Shown: positions 22,582-33,495, counted from the stretch's first letter. The stretch is 64,000 bases of DNA from Alloteropsis semialata (GCA_004135705.1 CM014271.1:40281830-40345829), one strand, 5' to 3'. Notes: generated by a model from the sequence alone, not told the origin. A program made the numbers and translations.

Positions 22582-23537
22582 GGACCTAGCTACACATAGG
22601 ATGCTCTTGCGTATAGCTTACTCGGAGAGCCTCCAGCAGCCCACGGCCCCACGTGGCCCCACCCACGCCTCCGTCGCGATCTTATCCTTTTGTTTTCCTT
22701 CTTCGGCTTGCTTCCTCCTCGCGATCGCACGGCGCCGCGCGTGTGCCGCACCAGCCTCGTCGCCGCCGGCCTCCACCGCCGCCCATGGCCAACAACGACC
22801 TCGTTGTCGTGCCGTCCGCCCACCTCCCGCCATGGCCCCCTTCCCCGCCCTACCTAACCACTATCAAGCTCGCCCCCTCCCCTACACCGCCCACGGTCGT
22901 AGCGCTTTCTTCTTCCTCGCGTCGCCTCCGCGCCGCCCCCATGTCCGACCTCTGCCACGCCGGCATCGCCTCCGACGCCGGCGAGGACCACCTTGCTCTA
23001 TCCTTCCCGTCCCCACTGCCTCCCCCTCCCCGTCCCCTTCCATGCTGATCTGAGATAGAAGTCGCCACCCCCGCCGCCGCCCCCTCCGGCCGCCACCCCG
23101 CTCGCCGGCCACCCACCAACCACCCTGCCTCCTCTACCCCGGCCTCCGCTAACGTCGTTGGCCCGTTGCCCTCGCCACCGTCCCTGCCCACAGGGGCTCC
23201 TCCGCCACCCGGTCGTCGGCGCCATTGCTGCCCACAACTCGTCGCCCCCGCCGGGCCGGCCACCGGCCCGATCATCCCTCTACGGCCGGTGATATTCTCC
23301 AACTCCGGTAAGCACCGCCACTAAAACCCAAAACCCTAACTCCGCCACCTCCACCGCCGCCCACTGCCGGCGGTGACCCCGCCGGCTGGCTGCCCTACCC
23401 ACAACCCGCCCGGCTTTGGCCACCTCCTCTTTTGCAGATTGTTACTTCCACGTGTTGATGTTACTTTCTCTGTAGAGTTCAAGGATGTAACAAGAGGGGT
23501 CTCCAGTTAGGAGAGGCCTCTCTGTTTAGTTTTCAGG
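22582..23537. mobile_element. 956-bp GC-rich insert in the tandem repeat
   Basis: Sharply GC-rich DNA interrupts the AT-rich repeat. TTTAAATAT occurs on both sides (22573-22581 and 23538-23546), as in a 9-bp target duplication, the size made by Mutator-like elements. Because the repeat unit itself contains this 9-mer, the evidence is weak. I see no terminal inverted repeat. Inside there is CCT/CCG-rich pseudo-coding sequence, a possible donor (CCGGTAAGC, about 23305) and a possible acceptor (TTTTGCAG, about 23440). It therefore resembles the 5' end (leader, first exon, first intron) of a host gene captured by a Pack-MULE-like carrier. No protein can be named. Confidence 0.5.
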
Positions 23538-23690
23538 TTTAAATATAGTTTTTAGAATAATTTTTAATTTTAAAATCTAAATTTACTCTAATGCTAGATC
23601 AAAGCAAAATGAGTCATTATTAATTTTTATCATCTACTAAAAAAATATCAAGATTTTTAAAATTTTATATATATTATTTTGTTTTGATTA
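23538..23690. repeat. Continuation of the ~150-bp AT-rich repeat
   Basis: TTTAAATATAGTTTTTAGAA...GATCAAAGCAAAATGAGTC matches the unit seen left of the GC-rich insert, so the insert split an existing array. Confidence 0.7.
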
Positions 23691-23912
23691 GATTGTTTAG
23701 AGGGACTGTGATTCGAATTGAAGGAGATGGGAGCGTGAGAGAGGGGGCGCCTCGGGCCGGAGGTTTCCGATGGGAGGCTTACGAAAATTTGACGGCGAGG
23801 ATTGGTTGTTGGTTGAACGACCAAAGTGGTGGGAGGAAAAGGTCGCAAAAAAAACTGGATTTCATTATTTTTAGGACTAGAGATAATTCACTGCGCCATC
23901 TTGCTTTGTGTG

Positions 23913-24236
23913 TGTTATGGCCGGCGTCTCGTATCAAAGGAGGAGGAGAACCAGTGGCTAGGCCCAGTTAGGCCTTAGGGGCTTTAGGCCCAAGTTATCT
24001 TTATTTCCTATCATTGGATGATATAAACTTGTAAACGTTGATCGTTGGAGATTAAGCAAGTTGCAACCTAATTGTTGCCGGCTTCCCTCAGGGAGCCAGG
24101 AGACCTAGCCGCCACCTCCTCTCATCTCTCGCGAACTCCATCACCACGGCGCCCAGGCGCCGTCCTAGGGTTCATCCGAACCCCTCTCACCCCTATTCAC
24201 TGCGCCACGTTCCTGGTAGGATCCGTAATCCTATCA
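23913..24236 (+). repeat. 5' LTR of element E
   Basis: It starts TGTTATGGCCGGCGTC and ends CGTAATCCTATCA. A near-identical copy lies at 26668-26993. Confidence 0.95.
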
Positions 24237-24256
24237 ATCTGGTATCAGTGATGTCA
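24237..24256 (+). other. Primer binding site of element E
   Basis: ATCTGGTATCAGTGATGTCA: TGGTATCAG matches the initiator-Met PBS core over nine bases, at the expected place. Confidence 0.65.
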
Positions 24257-25361
24257 GGCAACCCTGCAACCGCCGCCTCCCTGCCGCCGCCCACCACCTC
24301 CCTGCCGCCCGCCACCACCCTACCGCCGCCGCCGCCGCCACCATCGTCCAACATGGCGCTCGCGATCTCGTCGCTCCCAACCGCGCCAGCCTCGTCGTTT
24401 CCCCAGGGCGCGCCGCCCTCCAACTTCGTCATGACGCCGGTGCAGCTGACCGCCGCCGTCCTCAACCTGGGTCAACAGTTGGCCGGGATCCGCGACCTCC
24501 TCCTGCATCGCCCGGTGGAGCAGCCGCTGCCTTTGCCTGCTCCCTCGGTGGCGCTGGCGGCCCTGCCCTCTACCGCCGCGGCCGAGAAGGCCGCACCAGC
24601 GCCGTCGCCAGAAGGCGTCCCCATCCACATGATGACGTTCCCGCCGTCGCCTTCGCCGATCCCTGGGTGGCCGTCATCCGCGCCGGTTTACACCATGGCG
24701 CCGGCACGCACGTCCTCCACCGCGGCGCCTCGCGCCCCGCCAAGCGCGCCCGCCACCCAGGCGGGACGTTACCAGTCCGGCGCCCTTTACGGGAGCGCTG
24801 ATGACGCACTGCTCTCGGCGCTTGTGGGAACGCGGTCGTGGGAGCAGCCGCCGCCGCTGGACTACTCTGGTCGGGCGCCAGATCTACCTGATCAGGGCCT
24901 GGACCTGCGCCCCCTCGGACCTGCGCCTCCTCGCTTCTACAAGCTCGAGTTCCTCGACCTACGACGGCGCCGTCGCTGGACTACTCTGGTCGGGCGCCAG
25001 ATCTACCTGATCAGGGCCTGGACCTGCGCCCCCTCGGACCTGCGCCTCCTCGCTTCTACAAGCTCGAGTTCCCGACCTACGACGGCGCCGTCGATCCGCT
25101 CAACTGGCTCACGCAGTGCGAGCAGTTCTTCCGCGGCCAGCGCACGCAAGCATCGGATCGCACGTGGCTGGCCTCATACCACCTGACGGGCGCGGCGCAG
25201 ACGTGGTACTACGCCCTCGAGCAGGACGAGGGGATGCCGCCGTGGGAGCGCTTCAAGGAGCTGTGCCATGAACGGTTCGGTCCGGCTGTCGGGGGTTCCC
25301 GCCTGGCCGAGCTGGGTCGCCTACCCTTCACGGCGTCCGTCCACGACTTCGCCGACCGCTT
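24248..25361 (+). pseudogene. Gag of element E, broken by a 119-bp tandem duplication
   Basis: The N-terminal half is Pro/Ala/Ser-rich (MSGNPATAASLPPPTTSLP...), then comes the gag core KLEFPTYDGAVDPLNWLTQCEQFF...WLASYHLTGAAQTWYYAL...W..FKELCHERFGP. Between them a 119-bp segment (24857-24975) is repeated at 24976-25093 with one indel. It shifts the frame and separates the two halves. The gag core runs into the N gap. Confidence 0.85.
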
Positions 25362-26361
25362 NNNNNNNNNNNNNNNNNNNNNNNNNNNNNNNNNNNNNNN
25401 NNNNNNNNNNNNNNNNNNNNNNNNNNNNNNNNNNNNNNNNNNNNNNNNNNNNNNNNNNNNNNNNNNNNNNNNNNNNNNNNNNNNNNNNNNNNNNNNNNNN
25501 NNNNNNNNNNNNNNNNNNNNNNNNNNNNNNNNNNNNNNNNNNNNNNNNNNNNNNNNNNNNNNNNNNNNNNNNNNNNNNNNNNNNNNNNNNNNNNNNNNNN
25601 NNNNNNNNNNNNNNNNNNNNNNNNNNNNNNNNNNNNNNNNNNNNNNNNNNNNNNNNNNNNNNNNNNNNNNNNNNNNNNNNNNNNNNNNNNNNNNNNNNNN
25701 NNNNNNNNNNNNNNNNNNNNNNNNNNNNNNNNNNNNNNNNNNNNNNNNNNNNNNNNNNNNNNNNNNNNNNNNNNNNNNNNNNNNNNNNNNNNNNNNNNNN
25801 NNNNNNNNNNNNNNNNNNNNNNNNNNNNNNNNNNNNNNNNNNNNNNNNNNNNNNNNNNNNNNNNNNNNNNNNNNNNNNNNNNNNNNNNNNNNNNNNNNNN
25901 NNNNNNNNNNNNNNNNNNNNNNNNNNNNNNNNNNNNNNNNNNNNNNNNNNNNNNNNNNNNNNNNNNNNNNNNNNNNNNNNNNNNNNNNNNNNNNNNNNNN
26001 NNNNNNNNNNNNNNNNNNNNNNNNNNNNNNNNNNNNNNNNNNNNNNNNNNNNNNNNNNNNNNNNNNNNNNNNNNNNNNNNNNNNNNNNNNNNNNNNNNNN
26101 NNNNNNNNNNNNNNNNNNNNNNNNNNNNNNNNNNNNNNNNNNNNNNNNNNNNNNNNNNNNNNNNNNNNNNNNNNNNNNNNNNNNNNNNNNNNNNNNNNNN
26201 NNNNNNNNNNNNNNNNNNNNNNNNNNNNNNNNNNNNNNNNNNNNNNNNNNNNNNNNNNNNNNNNNNNNNNNNNNNNNNNNNNNNNNNNNNNNNNNNNNNN
26301 NNNNNNNNNNNNNNNNNNNNNNNNNNNNNNNNNNNNNNNNNNNNNNNNNNNNNNNNNNNNN
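25362..26361. other. Assembly gap, 1000 N
   Basis: A run of exactly 1000 N, the same length as the other gap in the window, so it is a placeholder and not a measured distance. A full Reina pol would need more than 1 kb. Confidence 0.99.
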
Positions 26362-26667
26362 TGCTCAAGCCTCACAAGGGTCCGGCGCCTCAGGCGCCTG
26401 GTGCCCTTCCGCCGGTCCAGGACGGCCGTCTTCTTCCGGTGCCAGCTCGAGCCCTGTGTGCACAGCTTCGAGGTGGTGTGTGGCATCTCCTCATCCAATG
26501 GGAGGGTTTATCTCCGGAGGAAGCGACATGGGAGCTCAGGGAGGAGTTCCAGTCTCTCTACCCCGATTTCCAGCTCGAGGACGAGCATGGGAGCTCAGGG
26601 AGGAGTTCCAGTCTCTCTACCCCGATTTCCAGCTCGAGGACGAGCTGTTTGCGCAGGCGGGGAGAGA
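26362..26667 (+). pseudogene. Chromodomain end of pol, element E, with a 59-bp tandem duplication
   Basis: The sequence reads WHLLIQWEGLSPEEATWEL, FQSLYPDFQLEDE, a typical chromodomain at the integrase C-terminus that in chromoviruses steers insertion toward marked chromatin. A 59-bp unit (26528-26586) is repeated at 26587-26645 and breaks the frame. The tail leads into the polypurine tract GGCGGGGAGAGA just before the 3' LTR. Confidence 0.85.
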
Positions 26668-26993
26668 TGTTATGGCCGGCGTCTCGTATCAAAGGAGGAG
26701 GAGAACCAGTGGCTAGGCCCAGTTAGGCCTTAGGGGCTTTAGGCCCAAGTTATCTTTATTTCCTATCATTGGATGATATAAACTTGTAAACGTTGATCGT
26801 TGGAGATTAAGCAAGTTGCAACCTAATTGTTGCCGGCTTCCCTCAGGGAGCCGGGAGACCTAGCCGCCACCTCCTCTCATCTCTCGCGAACTCCATCACC
26901 ACGGCGCCCAGGCGCCGCGTCCTAGGGTTCATCCGAACCCCTCTCACCCCTATTCACTGCGCCACGTTCCTGGTAGGATCCGTAATCCTATCA
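26668..26993 (+). repeat. 3' LTR of element E
   Basis: It is nearly identical to the LTR at 23913 and is followed by the target duplication GTGTG. Confidence 0.95.
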
Positions 26994-27004
26994 GTGTGTT
27001 TGCT

Positions 27005-27075
27005 AATTGAGGTCATCTTCACTGCAATTCTGGGTGAAGTTGCCAGCAGATCTATAATGTTCTTAGTTTCACTAG
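27005..27075 (+). pseudogene. Possible NLR N-terminus fragment
   Basis: Immediately right of element E a frame reads EVIFTAILGEVASRSIMFLVS. It resembles the first residues of many grass NB-LRR resistance proteins (pattern ...A(V/I)LGE(V/I)ASRSI.FLV). The resemblance stops after about 22 residues and no coiled-coil or NB-ARC part follows, so this would be only a relic. The match is from memory of the family pattern. Confidence 0.3.
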
Positions 27076-28356
27076 CGAGGAAACAATACCCAGTCGCGGA
27101 TGAAGTGCAACACAGCTGCATGAAAACCAGGCAAACATGTAGACATCAGACGTTCCAAGCAGCAAACAGTTTCGTCTATATTTGTCCAATCTGTATTGCG
27201 TAAAATTCACTTTGTCAAATCTGGGTCATGCTCAACTTGTTCTTAGACTAGTAAGTTCGAAGACAGCCAACAACCAAGCTAGAAGATCTAATCTCCAGTA
27301 GCCTAGAACCGCTCTAGCATTTCTTTTAGACAGCCGTAATATTAACAAGGGAACTGAGAGTATCGAGGCTTTCACACAAGAGTAATATTCAAAACATCTG
27401 ATCCAGAAACTCTTAAGACACCACAATTATGAGGGGGAGTACCTAATTCCGTGATACTGACGTCCACTGAACTGGCACAAATTGCTACTTAAGCTGCAGA
27501 CAGAAATCCCGATCATTCATAATTTTAAACTTGTGCTCATCAGTGTCTTCAATGAAAATCAGCCAGTAGTTGAGGATAATCAGAAAAGATCAATGAAATT
27601 TGTGCAAAAGGTCAGCAATATCCCCATGCAATAAAAAAAATGAGTAAATGTCTTGCAATCAGCAACAATGTAAAAACGTGCTGCTACTCCAAGCTTTCAG
27701 AGAACAGAGTACATACAGTGTTTTCTTGATGATAGCATGGCTAGCTTTGGTTTTGTGGGATTTAGCTCGGCAATATATGAGGTCATGTGTACCTCTGGTG
27801 GTGCATAAAACATCAGTCAAACTTTCTTTTGTTGATATATGAAAAACTTGTTATGAATTCTCATAATGTGTAACTCGAGAAACAGAATAGATTGTTGGGT
27901 TTGGGTGAAACCTTGTTTTTGATTTTTAGGATTTCCTACTGAGCATAGTAGTAATGGGTACTATGACATGCTTTACTCTGCGAGCTTTTAACTCTGTAGC
28001 CCTGGAGAGCTGACTTGCTGCATCTACCAACTCTCATCTCTCTTGAACTCTTCATAATTCGTTCAAATCAAGTGGCATTTATTGATCCCTTCCTGCCTTC
28101 CTTCTTCATATTTCATTCTGATATATGATCTTCAAGTTGCAGCTTGCCATGCCAACTAAAAGTGAATGCCAAAACAGAAAAAGACTCCGAGCAACCCAGC
28201 CATAGCCCAAAGTACAATTTTATATTTTATTTTTGGTCAATATGTTGCCCTGTCTAAATGGTACCTGTTTTGAGAATGGAGGGCATCAAGAAAGCATTAG
28301 AAACAATACTGGATGTGCTATGTTTTAGATGTAGAAGGATTAGTCCACGAGATGCG
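27076..28356. other. Non-repetitive AT-rich spacer, no gene seen
   Basis: Only short scattered frames without recognisable motifs, splice structure or repeats that I can support. Confidence 0.5.
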
Positions 28357-28479
28357 CTAACAGACCAGTTCAGTTTGGGTTGCATCACGAGATGAGGCTG
28401 GAAGAAATCCTGAATAAGCCGCTATTTCAACTCTAGCAGGCAACCCTCCGATTCTGAACGTGTGCCACGTCTTTATGCT
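28357..28479 (-). CDS. Candidate terminal exon of an unidentified host gene
   Basis: On the minus strand a pyrimidine-rich tract ending GTCTTTGCTTCAG is followed by 40 open codons (SIKTWHTFRIGGLPARVEIA..., ending TELVC) and a stop. A good acceptor and protein-like composition suggest a last exon. No upstream exon can be identified toward element C, and no family is recognised. It could be a chance frame. Confidence 0.35.
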   Translation of the reverse strand, partial: SIKTWHTFRIGGLPARVEIAAYSGFLPASSRDATQTELVC

Positions 28480-28679
28480 CTGAAGCAAAGACAATAAAAA
28501 AATAACAATGAAATGAGGTGAAAAAAATGCTTCAGTTTCATTTGTCGCGCCCATGATGACAAAGAAGAAATGAACAGTGTTATGGCGCATGCAGTGCAAC
28601 AGTGCATCAGTACACAAAATGAAACGATTAGCTAAGGCCAGTCTGCACAGTATCATAACAGTTATCTAGTCTGAGAACT

Positions 28680-28805
28680 AGGTCACTGTACCTGATAGGT
28701 TTCATGGGGATGAAACTCTCCTCACAAATGATGAAATCCTTTCTCCTTATAAAGGCCTTGCCATGTCAGCAAAATTGCTGATGTAGCATGTTATTTAATG
28801 CAAAC
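28680..28805. repeat. MITE-like remnant
   Basis: The stretch from CCTGATAGGTTTCATGGGGATGAAAC to TTGCTGATGTAGCATGTTATTTAATG has the wording of common grass MITE ends. I could not find both terminal repeats, so its limits are approximate. Confidence 0.3.
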
Positions 28806-28936
28806 CTCCACTGAAAATTACCTAACAGACGTGTCTCTAACAAAAAAAGCTAGCAGACGTGCCGGTCGCATTTGGTTTGTGGATTGGAACCAAATCGAGG
28901 CTACGGGGCCTTTGTTCTTATTCAATCTTGTTTGAC

Positions 28937-29399
28937 AGGTGGCACCGGTTTTCCCCGAGTCCTAGTAGGTTTAGACTCTTTTCAGATTCCGAGGTGTAAT
29001 AGGAGTTTTCTTACGGAGGAAGATCTCCTCACCCTATAAATATAAAGGGCCACGACCGGTTGAGGTTTTATCCAATCGATCAATCAATAATACCTTTACT
29101 TTTTGTCACCTTCAAACCCTAGCATTTCCAACCTCCATTGCTGTTCGTACTTCGTCTCTACGGCGTTGACGGCGTGAGTGGCCTGCCGACCTTAGAGCAA
29201 CCCTAGGCACATCAGCCCTGACGGGGTCCCTCTCGGGCCGTGTTCGTAGGCTTATGCAGCAAACCTTAGAAATTCGGTGGAACCGAATTCCCAAAACTGG
29301 TGGTACCGGTTTTTCGGGTTTGCTGTCGGTGATCGATCCGTTGCAGATCCGCGCGAACTAGCGCAATTCTTGGCATGTTGACCAGAAAAAGCATCAACA
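28937..29399 (+). repeat. 5' LTR of element C, 5' truncated
   Basis: It matches the 3' LTR from its CCGAGTCCTAGTA segment to the end (AAAAAGCATCAACA) but lacks roughly the first 140 bp. A TATA element (TATAAATATA) is at 29035-29044. Confidence 0.8.
29035..29044 (+). promoter_or_regulatory. TATA box in the 5' LTR of element C
   Basis: TATAAATATA, conserved at the same LTR position in the 3' LTR (about 37374) and in both LTRs of element D. Confidence 0.6.
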
Positions 29400-29405
29400 T
29401 ATTTT

Positions 29406-29423
29406 TGGCGACTCTGCTGGGGA
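29406..29423 (+). other. Primer binding site of element C
   Basis: TGGCGACTCTGCTGGGGA lies six bases after the LTR. Ogre-type elements are known to use a tRNA-Arg primer with a PBS of this type. Element D has the related TTGGTGACTCCGCTGGGA. Confidence 0.7.
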
Positions 29424-29470
29424 ATTTGAGGATCTTGATTTTAATAACCGATCTATCAAACCCTAGCCAG

Positions 29471-32400
29471 ATGGGCTCTATTTCAGATCTGGACCAAAAC
29501 AACATCGTTGTGCCCTCTACAGAGGAACTCAGCGAAGAGAAGCGTCAGAAGCTTGAAGCAACCCAAGAGTACATCAAGAACCAATTCATGATGGGGCTAA
29601 TGAAGGATCGCCATGGCAAGGTGATAAGAACTCATGACTTCATGATGCCGGCGTTCACTTTGAAAGACAAGAAGGTGGAAGAAATACCTCCGGTAACTGT
29701 ACATCCACCTGAAACCTCTGCTTCTAATCCTAATGATAAATTTAATGCTGCGCTCTTACGTACTGATGAAGTAGTAGGCACTCTTATAGACAGGATGTAT
29801 AGAATTGAAAAAGATAGAATGACAGATAAATCATACTATGCACATAATATACCGCCTATACAACATGAAAATATGTATGTGAGTGTGTCGCTACACCAAG
29901 GAAAACACCTGAAAATCCATTATATGATATGCCGGCTAATTTTTATCCAGGAGAAACACCGCCGCCAGCACATGTTTCGCCAGCCACGGCGAAACCGCTG
30001 GAACCGACTTCATAAACCGGTGTCACCGGTTTTGTCGCCCCTCTTGTGCAATAATCAGCGCCGCCTGCTACAGCCCCTCTTTTGGTAGTCCCTAACCAAA
30101 ATAAAGAGATGGCTAATCATTCTGCTTATTTTGCTACGCGTGCATATACATCACCCCCTATACCTGATCAGAATATTAATTCTAGTGGGATCCCTAATGA
30201 CGTGTATGATCAATATTTGCGGCAAAGTCCTAATTGCATGTCTCATGTTGTTCAAGTTCGAAATATAGCCACAGGGCAACCAGAGTCAGCTCGTCCAAAT
30301 TTGTATGCTAAATTTTAGAAATTAAAGGAAGAGTTAGCTAGTATGATGCAAGATAAGCTTGGTATTGATATGGTTAATTCTAGATTATATCAGAAACCAT
30401 ATTCTGCTGATTTTGACACCGTTGCTTATCCTAATAATTGGCGTGTTCTTGACTTTGTGAAATTTAACAGTGATGATAGTAAGACCACTTGGGGACACAT
30501 TAGCCAATATCTTGCTCAGTTAGAGAAAGCTGATTCTAATGATGCTTTAAAAGTTCGTTTGTTTTCATTATCTATAATTGGAAGTGCCATTTCCTAGTTT
30601 TCTTCATTAACTCCTGGCTCAATTAATTCATGAAATCAATTAGAGAAAAAATTTCATGATCACTTTTATAGTGAGAGTACTCATTGAAATTGACAGATTT
30701 AACATCAGTTAAACAATAAAGAGATGAATCTGTTTTGGATTACTATAAACGATTCAAAAAACTAGAAATCGGTACCTTATTTGTCACTTTCTGAAAGGAA
30801 TCTTGTTGATGTTGCTTTTAATGGTTTAAGATCCTTTATTAAAGAAAAAATAGAAGGCTTGGATCATTTTTCGGTTAATCAAGTGCAAGTAAGGGCTTTA
30901 GCTACTGAAAACCGATTGAAAAATGCTAAGGATACATATAAAACCCATCGTTATAATGTTCATGTTGTTAATTATGACTCTAGTAGTTCAGACGATGAGA
31001 AAAATGTGTATGCTGTTGAACTTGTGTGGCCTTCTAAGAATAAATCGTACACATGTCCATCTCTTAAGCCAATTCAGAAGAATCGACAAGAAGAAGTGCG
31101 ATTTACTTTTGATGTTTCTAAATGCGATCATATTTTTGATGAATTATTAAAGAATGGAAATATTAAAATATCTCATACTATTCCTTCCCCTAAAGAGCTT
31201 AAGAGACGGGCATATTGCAAGTTACATAATTCTTTCTCGCATGCTACTAATGATTGCAATGTTTTTCATCGACAGGTGCAATCGGCCTTGAATGAAGGAC
31301 GTTTGACCCTACATGAGATGCAGGTTGACAAGACGTCTTTCCCTATTAACATCTTTGAGATGCAAACTCCTAAAGTTCTTCTTTGGCCGCATCAAGTCGA
31401 ATCAACTAGGGGAAAAAATATTGTTGTGGGTGATGAGAAGCCTGAAAATTTGAAAGGGAAGGCAACAATCAGGGAAGTGGTATGTGAGAAGACTCTAAAT
31501 AGCAGAGAAACTTTTAAGATCACTGCAAGAGTGTCAGATCTCGGGGGGCAAGGATCCTCGAAGGCACCGTTTGAGCCTGCAGCATAGGACAAACCGGCGC
31601 CATTGATTTCAGAAACCGGTACTACCGGTTTTGGTCAAGGTCACCCTAAAATGCTAAAACCTAAGCGACCTGAGATCGGAACCTGGAAAGTAAATGTGGC
31701 CAAAGATCAGGGTAAAGTTGCAAAGCCAAAGCCAACCTTTGACCAATTATTTTCCAAATATGTGAATCAAAGGCCAGTTGATGAGAATTGGCCGGTAAAA
31801 AAAATGAAAGAGATCACCTATTCATCAAAAGAAACAAATTTCGCCTCCAAGGGTGAATGCCAGGCAGAATGGTGATGTTGTTACATTGCATCCTCCACAA
31901 AATCAGTACCAAGCCATGCCGTGGGTTCCGCCGCCATATAATTATCCTTATTCGCCATGGGAATATAATGGGATGTTCTCCCTCCGTTTTTCTTTAGGTG
32001 TCGTCTAAGCTTTTTACAAAACGTCGCGAAAGGATGTCGCGTGAGTGTCTTTGCTCCGTAGCGCTTCGGTGGGAGAGAAAATGCAGTTATGGGGGCTGTA
32101 TGCACGCCTCGATTGCTTTGCAGAGTTAATGGGCATGCAAACTGGATATAGTATATAGCGTAAGCTTTTTCATCCTCATAAACTCACACATGCATGCGAT
32201 GGAAAAATCGATGGAGAGTTAATTGCACGACGATGGTTACCGAGAAGAGTTAACTCGTGAGCGAGGAGAATTAACCTTCTCCTTGGTCTGTGTGCTGGAG
32301 GCTTAGACGACACCTAAAAAAAACCAGAGAGAGTATATGCCGTATTACCCTATGTAATATCCTCCTTTTCATCTAGGATGGGGTAAAACCAGGGGGCCAG

Positions 32401-32820
32401 TTCATGAAAGATTGGTGGATATTACATAGAGGGATGAGAACTTCAAAAGAGGAAGTTGTAACGGCTTCGCTTTCAAGAACAGAAGGAGAAAGAGCTGGAG
32501 AAATAGAGGGATTAGAACTTCAACAAGTATAGACCCATGGTCCCTCTAGGCAAAGGGTGGAAGCTGAAGATCAATGAAGCTTCAGATGCAAATCTGGTGG
32601 GACCAGATTCCAAACCGGTGGAACCGGTTTTGCCCGACTCATTGACCACTGCTACATCGAATCCGCTGGTACCGGTTTCAAATCCGGTGGTACCGAGGGT
32701 CATCTCGTCTTGTTTCTGAAATTTCTGTTACACCTTCGTTTGATGAGAAGTTGTCATTGGATTCCCAGAATATGGACGATGAGCAACTTGTTGATTATGA
32801 GTTGTCACCTGATCGTATGA
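29471..32820 (+). pseudogene. Gag and gag-pro linker of element C
   Basis: The start ATG (29471) gives MGSISDLDQNNIVVPSTEEL. Broken frames follow: the gag core (NNWRVLDFVKF...SKTTWGHISQYLAQL... then LSERNLVDVAFNGLRSFIKEKIEGLDHFSVNQVQVRAL) and a Cys/His segment (AYCKLHNSFSHATNDCNVFHRQ, about 31207-31275) that may act as a zinc-binding nucleocapsid motif. Multiple stops occur. Three ACCGGT dyad clusters lie here (about 29996, 31590, 32611), and a Stowaway-like MITE interrupts the linker. Confidence 0.75.
31978..32333. mobile_element. Stowaway-like MITE inside element C
   Basis: Terminal inverted repeats CTCCCTCCGTTTTTCTTTAG... and ...CTAAAAAAAACCAGAGAGAG agree over about 30 bp, including the shared inner part GGTGTCGTCTAAG. 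The corresponding place in element D (about 46050) runs uninterrupted, which shows it is an insertion that postdates the split of C and D. Confidence 0.75.
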
Positions 32821-32879
32821 ATGTTGATGCTAATATGGTGCATCTCTCTTGGATTATTATATCATTCTGGAGGAAGAGA

Positions 32880-33495
32880 TGGCTCATCTGCACTTTGCCC
32901 AAAAGAAGCTATATTTAAAAGGCCAAAGGATTCTGAAAATCACCTAAAGGCACTGTATATAAAAGGACATATCAATGGGAGGCCTATTTCTAGGATGCTT
33001 GTTGATACTGGGGCAATAGTTAATTTGATGCCTTATTCTATATTCAAGAAGCTTGGTGGTTTGGATGATGAATTGATCAAGACCAACATGACTATCAGTG
33101 GTGTGGGAGGAGGCGAGCCTATGAGTGCTAAGGGAGTCGCTTCTATGGAGCTCACCATTGGGAGCAAGACGTTGGCTACCGCTTTCTTCGTCACTGAGGC
33201 CCAAGGTAATTTCAGTTTAATATTGGGTCGAGATTTGATTCATGAGAATAGATGTATACCTTCTAGTTTGCATCAATTTCTTATTCAATGGGTTGACAAT
33301 GATGTTGAGGTTGTGCATGGAGAAACATCGGCTTGTGTTGCTATAGCAGATGGTTCTACCATGTCTATGCATGATCCTGTCAAGTGTTTAACGGTCTTAG
33401 ATATTTCGGGTTATGAGATGATTAGTTGTACCAGGGATGGCTTTGTGCCTGCTGTTTTAAAGCCGGTTGAGAATTGGCTAAACCATTTGTTATAA
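32880..33495 (+). pseudogene. Aspartic protease of element C
   Basis: HINGRPISRMLVDTGAIVNL contains the catalytic DTG (33004-33012), followed by GGLDDELIKTN...ISGVGGGEPMSAKGVASMELTIGS and the flap and C-terminal Gly region (LILGRDLIHEN). The frame is open to a stop at 33493-33495. The domain looks intact, but the flanking gag and RT are not. Confidence 0.8.

Larger units (their letters stand above)
23913..26993 (+). mobile_element. Element E: Reina-type chromovirus, complete ends, internal gap
   Basis: Two LTRs of 324 and 326 bp differ by about three changes (one substitution, one 2-bp indel) and are flanked by the perfect 5-bp target duplication GTGTG (23908-23912 and 26994-26998). Between them lie a PBS, gag, an N run, and the chromodomain end of integrase. 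Short LTRs, an initiator-Met-type PBS and a C-terminal chromodomain fit the Reina lineage. The high LTR identity indicates a recent insertion. Most of pol falls in the gap. Confidence 0.92.

Noticed and set aside
22590..23302. Several long open frames in the GC-rich insert on both strands
   Set aside because: Composition (Pro/Arg/Gly/Ala from CCG repeats) explains openness in all frames; no domain or consistent start can be supported.
25209..26733. Open frames of 350-500 codons spanning the N run
   Set aside because: They are open only because N cannot give stops; the real content is gag on the left and a chromodomain on the right.
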